Below, in pieces: positions 18,679 to 27,343 of a DNA stretch of 64,000 nt. How positions within the stretch are numbered: the first letter of the stretch is position 1; each line of letters begins with the position of its first letter. The notes under the pieces are model-generated. The model did no database searches and was not told the DNA's origin. It was given only the letters and a program-made list of their open reading frames with translations. The position numbers and the translations under genes are program-made. The stretch is from Marinagarivorans cellulosilyticus (GTDB lineage Bacteria > Pseudomonadota > Gammaproteobacteria > Pseudomonadales > Cellvibrionaceae): assembly GCF_021655555.1 (NCBI RefSeq), contig NZ_AP023086.1:4990685-5054684 (forward strand). Direction: 5' to 3'.

Positions 18679-18810
18679 TTACATAAAATCAATCACGGCT
18701 AATGCTAGCTCTTGTGCATTTGCATCGTTCATACAAGCACCTAAAGCAAGGCCCCAGCCAGCTAAAAAAAGCAATTTTCCTGAACTCACCAAAACACCGC
18801 GATTAAACAT
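18679..18810 (-). CDS. Small exported peptide or lipoprotein (43 residues)
   Basis: A short reading frame starting at ATG with a GAGGTG ribosome site 4-5 bp upstream and its own terminator downstream. The protein begins MFNRGVLVSSGKLLF and has one hydrophobic segment ending in LALGAC, which resembles a lipobox, followed by MNDANAQELALAVIDFM. It is encoded alone between the cyclase and the histidine kinase, on the same strand. It could be a small lipoprotein or signal-like peptide. No homologue is known to me. Confidence 0.5.
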   Translation of the reverse strand: MFNRGVLVSSGKLLFLAGWGLALGACMNDANAQELALAVIDFM

Positions 18811-18967
18811 AAAGCACCTCATCAATCAATGACCTTATGCTATCGAAAAGAAAGCGTCAAAAAGTTGCTGCGCATCAAACTCTCTACAAACCTCGAAAAA
18901 CACTCCCAAAGCTGTGATAGGTCACACAGCGAAAATGTGAAGCAACTCTACTATTTATTCTCAATGA

Positions 18968-20890
18968 CTATAAGTGGGAACTTTTTGCTGCATGCTGCGG
19001 CAGCAGTACGCTAACACAACTGCCCCGCCCCAACTCAGAACGAATACTTAAACTATAGCCGGCCTTCTCTGCCAAGGTTTTTACAATAAAAAGCCCTAAT
19101 CCAAAGCCCTGTAACGACTGCGAGTTCTCTTGTGTGAAAGGCTGCTTAAAGCGCTCGACCTGCGCAGGCGTCATCCCGCTCCCGGTATCCCAAACCTGTA
19201 CAAGAACGGCGCCAGCCCTGCGCCTAACGCTCAGCAACACACCACCACGGCTGGTATAACGCGCCGCATTGACAAGTAAATTATCGACAATACGCTGCAA
19301 GATTACGGGCATACACTCAAACTCTGCAACGCCCATATGAATGCGAAACGCCAACCCCTTTTGCTTAAATAGCTCGCTTTGACGCTTTTGCACCTGGACA
19401 AAAACCTGCTGCGCTGCCACTTGTTGGCGAGCATGCTCATAGTCATCCTTGCCGTGCTTAGTCATGCTTTTTAGCAGTTCTTCGGTGTAATTAAGAGTTT
19501 TAACTATATGCTCTTTTGCACCGGTATTTTTTTGATCATCGACAAGCGCTAAAGCAAAGCGAATAGCCGCTAGCGGTTGGTTTAGATCGTGTGTCGCAGT
19601 GGCCAAACTCAGCGCTTCTGCCTGCCTACTAGCCAACATCATAGCGCGCTCTTTTTCTGCTGACGCTAGTGTTTCTGCATCACTGACACGCTGTTCTAGC
19701 TGGTCATACAGTGCCTTTCGTAAGTGACTTGCCTGCCGTAATAACGCGGTTGAAAACAAGCCGAGATCCAGGATTTGCCCTGCACTTAAAAGGCTAAACA
19801 AATAATAGCTATAGCCCAAGTGAACACCTAAACACTCTAGCGCTAATAAATAGCTCAAACTGCAGTGTAAAATGGAGCCGGCCAAAAAAAGATTTGCCGA
19901 CGTCAATTGTTTGCGACGCGCCCACACGGCAATAACAATAGGTACCGGCAACCCCAGCAACGCAAGCGCAGCTAGCAACCAAAAAACATCCAGCGCCACA
20001 TTCGCTACGGCAAGTAAAAATGCCAAAACCGCTAACAAAATTGTCACACGATACAAAGTATTAAATTGTTCACGCAAATTGAATAGATGCGCGCTAAACA
20101 GGTAATAAAAACTGTACGTAATACCTGTAATTAACGGTGTAAATAGCTGATTAAAGTTACCAGAAGTAGGCCACAGATAAGTAAAGTTATAACCAAAGAC
20201 TTGACCGACCAACAAAATAAGGCCTGCAATATAGCAACAATAATAAATCAATGCCGAACTGGGTGTAGAGCACGCTTGAGCAACAAACAAGATAAAAAAT
20301 ACAAATAGCGCCCCAAAAACAATACCCCGAACTAGAGTAAAAAAGGACATCTTTTCCTGCAGAACTTCAGCACTCACCACCCTAAGGGCCAACGGGTAGT
20401 TCGCTAAACTTTGATGTTCAATGAGTAACTTTTTTGAGCTATAAGCCGGTAATTTAACAGGAATAAATAATAGAGGGTACACCAAGGGGCGAGCCGCAAA
20501 TGGGTCGCTAGCCAACGAGGAAAAATGCTCAACAACCGTGCCACCATCAACCCAATAGGCTTTTAATAAGGGAGTACTAGGCAAGCCGGTCGCCAAGAAA
20601 TAATGCACCGCAGAATCACTTGGGTTTGAAAGGCGCAGTGAATACCAATGTTTTTTTGCATAAAACGAAAACTTATCACTACCCACCGTTCGAAAGCGCC
20701 CCCGCTCAATAACTTGCTCAGGGTTAAGCCCATCAGGATCCGGCCAATACTTAACGTCCGCAACCACAGGCCGGCCATCGCTATTGGCCACTAGATTAAT
20801 CGCGTTTTCCGGCCATACCTGCGCCCAAGATATCAACGGGCACAAGCCGCACAGTGCCAGCAAGAAACAACATTGCAATGTCGATTTCAT
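18968..20890 (-). CDS. Sensor histidine kinase with 7TMR-DISM-type input
   Basis: About 640 residues from the ATG at 20890 (MKSTLQCCFLLALCGL is a good signal peptide); longer starts at 20899 and 20938 exist. A periplasmic 7TMR-DISM extracellular domain (about 25-175) is followed by seven membrane helices (about 180-380), a coiled coil, and the kinase core. The phospho-acceptor His lies in ATHDLNQPLAAIRFAL, the N-box in DNLLVNAARYTSRGG, and the G-boxes in VWDTGSGM and GFGLGLFIVKTLAEKAG. It is divergent from a LuxR-type response regulator gene, its likely partner. The ligand is unknown; DISM domains often bind carbohydrates or other small molecules. Confidence 0.88.
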   Translation of the reverse strand: MKSTLQCCFLLALCGLCPLISWAQVWPENAINLVANSDGRPVVADVKYWPDPDGLNPEQVIERGRFRTVGSDKFSFYAKKHWYSLRLSNPSDSAVHYFLATGLPSTPLLKAYWVDGGTVVEHFSSLASDPFAARPLVYPLLFIPVKLPAYSSKKLLIEHQSLANYPLALRVVSAEVLQEKMSFFTLVRGIVFGALFVFFILFVAQACSTPSSALIYYCCYIAGLILLVGQVFGYNFTYLWPTSGNFNQLFTPLITGITYSFYYLFSAHLFNLREQFNTLYRVTILLAVLAFLLAVANVALDVFWLLAALALLGLPVPIVIAVWARRKQLTSANLFLAGSILHCSLSYLLALECLGVHLGYSYYLFSLLSAGQILDLGLFSTALLRQASHLRKALYDQLEQRVSDAETLASAEKERAMMLASRQAEALSLATATHDLNQPLAAIRFALALVDDQKNTGAKEHIVKTLNYTEELLKSMTKHGKDDYEHARQQVAAQQVFVQVQKRQSELFKQKGLAFRIHMGVAEFECMPVILQRIVDNLLVNAARYTSRGGVLLSVRRRAGAVLVQVWDTGSGMTPAQVERFKQPFTQENSQSLQGFGLGLFIVKTLAEKAGYSLSIRSELGRGSCVSVLLPQHAAKSSHL

Positions 20891-20961
20891 ATATGCCATA
20901 ACATAACAGTTGCCTATAGAATGCAGTATTGTAACCACATCTTATTCAGTGAGCAGAAGCG

Positions 20962-21597
20962 ATGACGAAAACTTACTTAACACGCATATTGCTAGTTGAC
21001 GACCACGCTCTATTTCGCAGCTCGTTATCCATGCTTTTGGAGCACTCATTGAATTGCCAAGTTGTAAAAGCCTGCGATTCGCTAAGCTCAGTCAAAGCCG
21101 ACGTGGATGCGTTAAAACCAGATATCGTTTTAATGGATTACCATATGCCCAATGGTGATGCGCTTGCCATTGGGCAGCGCCTCAAGCAGAGAACCCCTAG
21201 TTTAAAGCTAATTTATTTAACCGGTACGCAATCTGGCATAGTGCTAAACCAACTCGTACAGAGCAAAGCCGACGGCGTGCTACACAAAGAGATCACACCC
21301 GAAGAGCTATCAGACGCCTTAAGCTTGGTGAGTAATGGGCAGCGTGCGATATCGCAGCATATCAAAGATAAACTACCTCCCGAGCAGTCCCATTTTACCG
21401 AGCGCGAGTTTCAGCTATTTCGTTTACTCGTACAAGGTGCCAACACCAAACAAATTGCCGAGCAGCTCAGCATATCTCCGCGCACGGCAGAAAAGCACCG
21501 AGAGAACCTTTTCAAAAAAGCCAACGTTCAGAATATGGCCCAATTAATAGAGCTTGGCTACAAATGGCAAATTTTGGATATTGAAGCTGGCACTTAG
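20962..21597 (+). CDS. NarL/LuxR-family response regulator
   Basis: 211 residues. The receiver domain (about 8-125) has the acidic pair in LLVDDHALFRSS, Asp in DIVLMDYHMP, Thr in IYLTGT and Lys in VLHKEI. The C-terminal LuxR helix-turn-helix (about 140-205) includes TEREFQLFRLL and NTKQIAEQLSISPRTAEKHR. It is transcribed divergently from the histidine kinase with about 70 bp between start codons. That spacing supports a cognate two-component pair and leaves room for a shared promoter region. It is followed by a bidirectional terminator. Confidence 0.9.
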   Translation: MTKTYLTRILLVDDHALFRSSLSMLLEHSLNCQVVKACDSLSSVKADVDALKPDIVLMDYHMPNGDALAIGQRLKQRTPSLKLIYLTGTQSGIVLNQLVQSKADGVLHKEITPEELSDALSLVSNGQRAISQHIKDKLPPEQSHFTEREFQLFRLLVQGANTKQIAEQLSISPRTAEKHRENLFKKANVQNMAQLIELGYKWQILDIEAGT

Positions 21598-21772
21598 AGT
21601 ACCTCGACATAATTTCACATATCCCCAGTAGCTATGCTTTTGTTAGTGTTTATCGACAGCCCTATACATTCCTTCAAAAGTTACCGTCATCTCACACGCT
21701 CTTGCAACCTAGCAGACGAGCCCAATCAAAGAAGCTCTAGCTTGCCCTGCGGTAGCTTTATAGTATGCAAAA

Positions 21773-21802
21773 AAAAACCCAGCAGATAACTACTGGGTTT
21801 TT
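21773..21802. terminator. Bidirectional terminator between the response regulator and the TPR gene
   Basis: The stem AAAAACCCAG / CTGGGTTTTT has a 10-nt loop, with an A-run on the left and a T-run on the right. It serves both convergent transcripts. Confidence 0.85.
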
Positions 21803-21819
21803 GTTTAATACTTTATAGA

Positions 21820-23229
21820 CTAAGCGGCATCTTCAGGGAGCACATCTAGCGCCTGGGCTTCTTCTTCAGCTTCGCGAGCGGCTTTTTTCAAACCATCTTC
21901 GCGTGCTTTCTCAGACTCTACATAACGCAATAGATCACTAGCATACTTACCAAAGCGCTCATCTTTACGCGCTTTCCTCAAGCTTTCAATGGCTGAACCA
22001 AAGCGCTTAAGCTGCATCTCGGCGTTGCCTTTGTAAAAGTGTGGCTCGCCAGGATATTTAAGCTTACCCTTTTTGAGAGCTTGGTTAGCTGCAGCTATAG
22101 ACTTTTTGTACTCTTCCGCATCAAGATAAATCGCTGATAATTGAGCGTATAACTTGCCATCAGAAGCCTTTTTAGCAGCCTCCTCCATCACAGGAATAGA
22201 CTCTTTAATCTCTTGCGATTGACGAAGCGCAGCACCTAAGTACTCTAGATTTTTAGCATTTCGTGGCAAAGTGCCTTTTTTCAAATGCGTTTTAAGCACT
22301 TTGGCCGCAAGGTAAGGAGCTTCCCCAGATTGATACAAAGATGCTAAGTTTCGAACCTGCGACTCTTTCTCAAGCGCACCTAAAACATTTAAAGCATCCA
22401 GTAAACCGCGCTGCTCTTTCTCTTTTCCTGTCAAGCCGTAAAGGCCTGCCAACTGAGAGATGTTTTTAGGCTTAGGGTAATTAACGGCAATTTTTTCAGC
22501 GACAGTTGTTGCTGTTTTAAAATCTTCTTTATCTACATAAAGCGCCATTTGTAAGCGATACCAAGTTTCTTTTGGAGTCTGCCCTTTAGCCTCAACATTT
22601 TTTACCGCTTTATTAGCAAAGCTTAATGCTGACTTCTTATCGCCCATTTGATAATAAATTTGCGCCAGCATGTAGTAATAGTCTGTAGGCACAACGGTAG
22701 GGCAGGTTTTTTCCCACTTTTTAAACGTCGCCATAGCGCCTTTATAGTCTTCGAGCGAAGCCTTTAATTGCGCAGTCGTAAACAAGCTTTGCTGCTCAAG
22801 CGACAGTGGAATGCCTGGTGATAAGGCTGCAACCTTTTCGTAATAAGAGATAGCACCTTTTACATTTTCTAACGAGTAATTAACGTAAGCCGCACGATTA
22901 TATAATTGAGCTTGTTCGTACGGGTTACAGTCGTCACAACGATTTACAATCTTCTGTAAGCGATTCCAGCCTTCTTTGAAGTTTGGTTCCGGTGTAACCC
23001 CAGTTTTGGGATCTTCCTCTGGACTAATCATTTCATCCACAGGTGCAAGCTTTTTAAACAGCTTTTGACCCAATGCCGGTAAACGACGAGGCTTTACAGG
23101 CTCAGTCCCACAACCGGGGAAAGACTCCGCAAAACTCACAGACGACACAACGGTCATACCGCCGGTCAATAATGCAGCAGACAATGTGCTGCACAATAAC
23201 GAGCGGGTTAAATTTTTTTTCAAACGCAT
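21820..23229 (-). CDS. TPR protein of the TonB energiser operon
   Basis: 469 residues from ATG 23229, with AGGTG six bases upstream; the frame also opens at GTG 23238. A signal peptide (ending SFA) is followed by an extended Pro-rich segment and at least eight TPR-like helical pairs, e.g. AAYVNYSLENVKGAISYYEK and YYMLAQIYYQMGDKKSAL. The C-terminus is charged and Ala/Glu-rich. It is the last gene of a DUF3450-TtpC-ExbB-ExbD-TonB-TPR operon. In Vibrio TonB2-like systems a TPR protein is encoded at the same place, which suggests a periplasmic scaffold for the complex. The exact role is inferred. Confidence 0.82.
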   Translation of the reverse strand: MRLKKNLTRSLLCSTLSAALLTGGMTVVSSVSFAESFPGCGTEPVKPRRLPALGQKLFKKLAPVDEMISPEEDPKTGVTPEPNFKEGWNRLQKIVNRCDDCNPYEQAQLYNRAAYVNYSLENVKGAISYYEKVAALSPGIPLSLEQQSLFTTAQLKASLEDYKGAMATFKKWEKTCPTVVPTDYYYMLAQIYYQMGDKKSALSFANKAVKNVEAKGQTPKETWYRLQMALYVDKEDFKTATTVAEKIAVNYPKPKNISQLAGLYGLTGKEKEQRGLLDALNVLGALEKESQVRNLASLYQSGEAPYLAAKVLKTHLKKGTLPRNAKNLEYLGAALRQSQEIKESIPVMEEAAKKASDGKLYAQLSAIYLDAEEYKKSIAAANQALKKGKLKYPGEPHFYKGNAEMQLKRFGSAIESLRKARKDERFGKYASDLLRYVESEKAREDGLKKAAREAEEEAQALDVLPEDAA

Positions 23230-23252
23230 AGTATTCACCTAATTACCTAGCC

Positions 23253-23855
23253 CTACTTTTGCATTTCAAAAATGAAACGGTTTTGGACACCGGGCACTCG
23301 GATTGCCTTACCGTCTACAACGCGTGGCTTATATTTAAATTTGCTAGCCGCCTTGATAGATGAACGCACGAATATACTTTCAGGGCAATCAACAGCAACG
23401 TGGTCCGCCGTAGTACCAATTTCTGTCACGGTATATTCAATCGTACAATAACCCTCTTTACCTCGGCTCAAAGCACGAGACGGATATTGCGCAGCAATTT
23501 TAGTAATTGGAATCATCTCGCCATCACCGCCAAAACCACCAGGGCCTGCAACTTTAGGCTTATCAATTTTCGGCCCATTAATACTGATCCCTTCGTTAGA
23601 AGTTTCTGGCGCGTCGAATTCCATTTCTGGCATTTCGGGTGGCGGCTCGTCAACTTCATCAGGACGCTCAGGCTTACTGGTATCGTATTCCGTTGTGATT
23701 TCGCGCTCAGGCATCACAATATCAGGCACCTTATACTTTTTTACTTCACCAGGCGCTTTGATATTTGTTTGAATCAATACGTGCATCAACAGGACTAGCG
23801 CAGCAGTAACTACCGCCGCTAACGCACCTGAAAATATGAATCTCACCATACTCAT
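23253..23855 (-). CDS. TonB-family energy transducer
   Basis: 200 residues. A single N-terminal membrane helix (about 5-28), a Pro/Glu-rich periplasmic spacer (KPERPDEVDEPPPEMPEME) and a C-terminal TonB domain (about 115-200, AQYPSRALSRGKEGYCTIEY through VPGVQNRFIFEM). It couples the proton motive force captured by ExbB/ExbD to TonB-dependent outer-membrane receptors, two of which are encoded in this window. It lies between exbD and the TPR gene, 11-23 bp from each. It is shorter than E. coli TonB, as is typical for TonB2-like proteins. Confidence 0.88.
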   Translation of the reverse strand: MSMVRFIFSGALAAVVTAALVLLMHVLIQTNIKAPGEVKKYKVPDIVMPEREITTEYDTSKPERPDEVDEPPPEMPEMEFDAPETSNEGISINGPKIDKPKVAGPGGFGGDGEMIPITKIAAQYPSRALSRGKEGYCTIEYTVTEIGTTADHVAVDCPESIFVRSSIKAASKFKYKPRVVDGKAIRVPGVQNRFIFEMQK

Positions 23856-23866
23856 GGGCTTAGTCC

Positions 23867-24268
23867 TTATTGCTTATTAGTTGCTATAGAGATATCAGCC
23901 ACGCCGACTTCGCGGGCCTTTTGCGCCACGATGTTGAGCATTTTAATAGTTGATTTACTATCAGCTTGAATCACAACAGGGCTCTTGGGGTTTTCAGCAA
24001 TCAATAATTCGATCTGATCTTTTACCAAAGCCTCATCAATTTCATTCTTATCGATCCAGATTTTATCGTCGTTATCGACGGCAATAAGGATTTTTGAATT
24101 CTTGTAATCGGATGTTGTGGCATCTGGGCGCTCTACTTCAACACCCGGTTCTTTGATAAAGGTTGCCGTCACGATAAAGAAGATCAACATGATAAAAACC
24201 ACGTCGAGCATTGGCGTTAAGTCAATTGCGCCGGCTTCTTCATCGGTAGCGGAATTTTGTCTGCTCAT
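23867..24268 (-). CDS. exbD: ExbD/TolR-family proton-channel component
   Basis: 133 residues. One membrane helix (about 17-38) carries the essential Asp in DLTPMLDVVFIMLIFFIV, which takes part in proton movement. A small periplasmic domain follows (about 60-130, ending VGVADISIATNKQ). It works with ExbB to energise TonB. An 81-bp spacer to the upstream exbB contains an 8-bp GC-rich hairpin (24300-24319) without a T-run, which may tune relative expression rather than terminate. Confidence 0.9.
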   Translation of the reverse strand: MSRQNSATDEEAGAIDLTPMLDVVFIMLIFFIVTATFIKEPGVEVERPDATTSDYKNSKILIAVDNDDKIWIDKNEIDEALVKDQIELLIAENPKSPVVIQADSKSTIKMLNIVAQKAREVGVADISIATNKQ

Positions 24269-24349
24269 GGCTACTCTCTTTTATATCGGCCTACTAAACC
24301 GGCCGAGTTACCTCGGCCGCTATCAGGGCTCAGATCAATACAGTCGGGA

Positions 24350-24877
24350 TCAATGATCCATTGTCATGTGATCTTCAAGCAGCTGGCTTTCGCGGTTGGC
24401 TATTTGGTTAACAATGGTACTGCCAAATACACCAGAAATCGCCGCCACCATACCAGCCATAGTGGGAATAGTTGCTTGTTTTACCCCGCCGGCCATGGAT
24501 TTAGCATCCGCACCGCCGGAGGTCGCAAGAACATTAAATACTTCGATCATACCCACTACCGTACCTAACAAACCGAACAAAGGACACAACGCAACCAAAG
24601 TGCCAATAACATCAAGGTTGAGTCGAATTTGCTCAGTTACACGCGAAATCATCGCGATACGGATTTGATGCGCGTTCCAAGATTTTCTCTCGGCCCGCGC
24701 ATCCCAGCGCTTAACGGTACCGTTTACAGTATTACGAAGCGTCGCTTTGTAAAACCATAAACGCTCAAAGATTAACGTCCACATGACACAAGTAACTGCC
24801 GCAATTACCATCAAGATTGGACCACCCGAATCAACGAATGTCTCGACGGTAGATAATGCTGCTATTACGTCATTCAT
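24350..24877 (-). CDS. exbB: ExbB-like MotA/TolQ/ExbB proton channel protein
   Basis: 175 residues, the short form found in TonB2-type systems. Three membrane helices are visible: near 18-40 (GGPILMVIAAVTCVMWTLI), about 90-112 (DVIGTLVALCPLFGLLGTVV) and about 133-158 (TIPTMAGMVAAISGVFGSTI). The GTVVGMI motif is typical of the family. It follows the longer TtpC-like paralogue by 12 bp, so the complex probably contains two ExbB-type subunits. Confidence 0.9.
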   Translation of the reverse strand: MNDVIAALSTVETFVDSGGPILMVIAAVTCVMWTLIFERLWFYKATLRNTVNGTVKRWDARAERKSWNAHQIRIAMISRVTEQIRLNLDVIGTLVALCPLFGLLGTVVGMIEVFNVLATSGGADAKSMAGGVKQATIPTMAGMVAAISGVFGSTIVNQIANRESQLLEDHMTMDH

Positions 24878-24889
24878 TATGGCGTCCTC

Positions 24890-26260
24890 TTAGCGCTCTG
24901 ATTTTTCAGCGATTAAGCCAGCACTTTGCTCTTCGAGGGTATGAATGATGCGCTTAGCTTTACCACTCAAAATGGTGTGGAAGAATACCGTAGGAATTGC
25001 AACCACAAGGCCTAATACCGTTGTTACCAAGGCACCAGAAATACCGCCAGCCATTAGCTTAGGATCGCCAGCACCAAAATCAGTAATAGCCTGGAAGGTT
25101 TGAATCATACCTACAACAGTACCCAACAGTCCCATCAACGGTGCAACCATGGAGATAATCTTCACCATGTTTAAGCCGCTTTCAATGCTAGGACGCTCTT
25201 TAAGCACAGCTTCTTCAAGTTTAAGCTCTAGAGACTCGCCATCGATACCTGGGTTATCTTCAGCAATCTTCAGAACACGACCCAATGGGTTATTCGTCTT
25301 CGCTTTCTTAGCCTTCAGCTGCCCGCTAACTTTAGCGCCAGTTAAGGTTAAAGAAATGAGCTTCCAGATACTTAACAAAAAGCCAATGCCGCCAAGACCA
25401 AATAGGATGATCTTACCAACTAATCCGCCTTGCTCAATACGCTGCTTAAGGTCAGGACGGTCGATCATGATTTGCATGATTTGACCACCTAAAGGCAAAG
25501 TAGGGTCTACAGATGCAGCGACTAAACCACCACTTGCAGACTGAACAGCAACAGGGTCGGCTAATTCACTAGGCTGACGAGGAGGAACGGTAATGCCGCC
25601 TTTTTCGAAGAATAGGTACTCTCCGTTAGACAAAACACCATAGTTACCAATTCGTACAACTTCGCGTTGGCCAGCGGCACCGCCAGCGTCAGCTACGGTT
25701 GTTGTGAATTTAACAACTTTACCCGCTTGTACCGTTTCGAACTGAATTTCGTAGAAAAGCTTCTCGATTTCAGCAACTGTTGGCAATTTGGTTTCGCTGT
25801 TCATCTTCTCGATCAAATCAAGCGCAAACTGCTCGCGACCGGGGAATTGAACGCTCACCAACGAGTTACCCAAACCGGCGCGGTAATCGTCTGCAGCAGA
25901 ACTTAAGTGACCGAAAAGCTCTTTAAGCGCACCCAAGCTCTCATCAAGCTGCTCACGCTTAGCTTTAATATCGAGGTCTTGTTCTGCATATTTCGCTTCT
26001 AATTCAGCTGAACGCTTTTCTTCAGCAACGCGGGTTGCTTTAGCTTGCGCTAGTAAGTTTGAGCGATTGTTCTTTTGCGACAAGAATTCTGATTCGCGCT
26101 GCTTGTGCTCACGCGTCTCAGCTACCTTGCTGTTTTTCATCATTTGCAAAAGTTGATCAAGCGAGGTGGCTTTGTCGTCTTGAGCAAAAGACACAGTGCT
26201 CATTGCACAAAAAGCACCACCGGCCACAGCGGCCACTATGTGTTTGTAAAGCGATTTCAT
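24890..26260 (-). CDS. TtpC-like protein: periplasmic coiled coil fused to MotA/TolQ/ExbB channel
   Basis: 456 residues. A signal peptide (ending SFA) precedes a long charged coiled coil (about 30-115, RESEFLSQKNNRSNLL onward) and a periplasmic domain (to about 265). Three membrane helices carry the ExbB signature (MVAPLMGLLGTVVGMIQTF). This architecture matches TtpC, which is needed for TonB2 function in Vibrio. Its start overlaps the preceding DUF3450 stop by four bases (ATGA), showing tight translational coupling. Confidence 0.87.
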   Translation of the reverse strand: MKSLYKHIVAAVAGGAFCAMSTVSFAQDDKATSLDQLLQMMKNSKVAETREHKQRESEFLSQKNNRSNLLAQAKATRVAEEKRSAELEAKYAEQDLDIKAKREQLDESLGALKELFGHLSSAADDYRAGLGNSLVSVQFPGREQFALDLIEKMNSETKLPTVAEIEKLFYEIQFETVQAGKVVKFTTTVADAGGAAGQREVVRIGNYGVLSNGEYLFFEKGGITVPPRQPSELADPVAVQSASGGLVAASVDPTLPLGGQIMQIMIDRPDLKQRIEQGGLVGKIILFGLGGIGFLLSIWKLISLTLTGAKVSGQLKAKKAKTNNPLGRVLKIAEDNPGIDGESLELKLEEAVLKERPSIESGLNMVKIISMVAPLMGLLGTVVGMIQTFQAITDFGAGDPKLMAGGISGALVTTVLGLVVAIPTVFFHTILSGKAKRIIHTLEEQSAGLIAEKSER

Positions 26261-27042
26261 TGTGCAGCCTCCGGAGCATGAACAGGCAAGGCAAGGATAC
26301 CGTTAGATGCTTTCTTCTGAGCCATGCGAATACCGTTGTATACGGTGCCGGCATACTCATCAGCAGATAATGTAACCCACTTATTCAAACCACGGTCCCA
26401 TGCAGCAGTCACCGAACGGTCAGCTGTTTGGAACATCAAGGAAACGCGACCAATCGCTAAGATAGTGCCGTCGAGCTCTTGACCTTCAATGGTCACACTA
26501 TCGGGGTAGCTATCCACTTTACGCGCGTATTCAGCTTCAATGTTGTAAAGCTCAACCACTTGGCGGAATTTCTCAGCAACAGTGATTTTTGCGCTATCTA
26601 AATTCGCACGCTGCTTCGCGATGCGTTCTAGACGTAATTCTTTTTTGTAGGGTGCGTCTAGCTCAACAAACTGCTCCATCGCATCTAGCATGCGAATAAT
26701 CAGCGGCGGTACTTCGCGCTGAATCACAGTAACGTTGGCAATGGCGTCGTCTAACTCGGCAAGTGCAGCACGCTGCGCTTCGAGTTGCTTTTCCATTTGC
26801 TTGTTATAAACACGTAAACCCTCAATTTGTTTGTTCTCTTGCTTAAACTGAACAATCAGGTCGCTGGTTTGATCTTGTAATTTGTTAATGCGGACTTGTG
26901 ATGCACGAGCGGCATCAACTTTTGATTGTCCTACTGACAAAATACTATTTAAGGTTTGATCTGCCTGTGCGGCGCCAGCCAGAAGCGCTCCGGCTGAAAT
27001 CACTGTGGACAGGGCCACAGCTTTCATTCGCTGCTTTTTCAT
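26257..27042 (-). CDS. DUF3450 family exported coiled-coil protein
   Basis: 261 residues from ATG 27042, which follows a GGGGG stretch; an upstream ATG at 27063 lacks a comparable site. The signal peptide ends near AQA. The mature protein is largely helical, with a coiled coil (about 45-110, IVQFKQENKQIEGLRVYNK). DUF3450 genes are regularly the first gene of TtpC-ExbB-ExbD-TonB operons. A periplasmic accessory role contacting the TtpC coiled coil is likely but inferred. The promoter should lie in the 27043-27343 gap. Confidence 0.85.
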   Translation of the reverse strand: MKKQRMKAVALSTVISAGALLAGAAQADQTLNSILSVGQSKVDAARASQVRINKLQDQTSDLIVQFKQENKQIEGLRVYNKQMEKQLEAQRAALAELDDAIANVTVIQREVPPLIIRMLDAMEQFVELDAPYKKELRLERIAKQRANLDSAKITVAEKFRQVVELYNIEAEYARKVDSYPDSVTIEGQELDGTILAIGRVSLMFQTADRSVTAAWDRGLNKWVTLSADEYAGTVYNGIRMAQKKASNGILALPVHAPEAAQ

Positions 27043-27256
27043 ATTCCCCCCAATCGGGCGCATGCATGATTTGAAATGTTGCTACAGAGTTCGCCTGCTT
27101 ACTTTTTAAGAACAAGACAGGCAAATTTCCACTGAGCTGAAAATCGTGAAGTCGACTTGGCAACAACTAAGCGTCGGGCATTTTAAAAGGAGGTAAGAGC
27201 TTTATTCAACGGGTTTATGGCTTGTCTCGCCTGCACAAGCAATAGGTTAACCTTTC

Positions 27257-27293
27257 GTAACACTTTAAAAGCCAAGGGTAACACTTTGGTAAC
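27257..27293. promoter_or_regulatory. Direct repeats GTAACACTTT, 21 bp apart, upstream of the TonB operon
   Basis: Identical 10-mers at 27257-27266 and 27278-27287 start 21 bp apart, two helical turns. They are flanked by CTTTCGTAAC and CTTTGGTAAC half-matches. They lie about 215 bp ahead of the DUF3450 start in a 301-bp gap that otherwise shows no gene. The spacing on one DNA face suggests a dimeric regulator site. The regulator is unknown. Confidence 0.4.
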
Positions 27294-27343
27294 AACCCAG
27301 AAGTTTAAATATCCAAAACCGCCGCAATGCACGCACTGACAAC

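Noticed and set aside
18829..19014. Plus-strand small gene of 61 codons
   Set aside because: It runs into the antisense of the histidine kinase C-terminus and has no ribosome site.
24300..24319. Terminator inside the exbB-exbD spacer
   Set aside because: There is an 8-bp GC stem but no T-run, and the genes form a conserved complex; more likely an expression-tuning hairpin.
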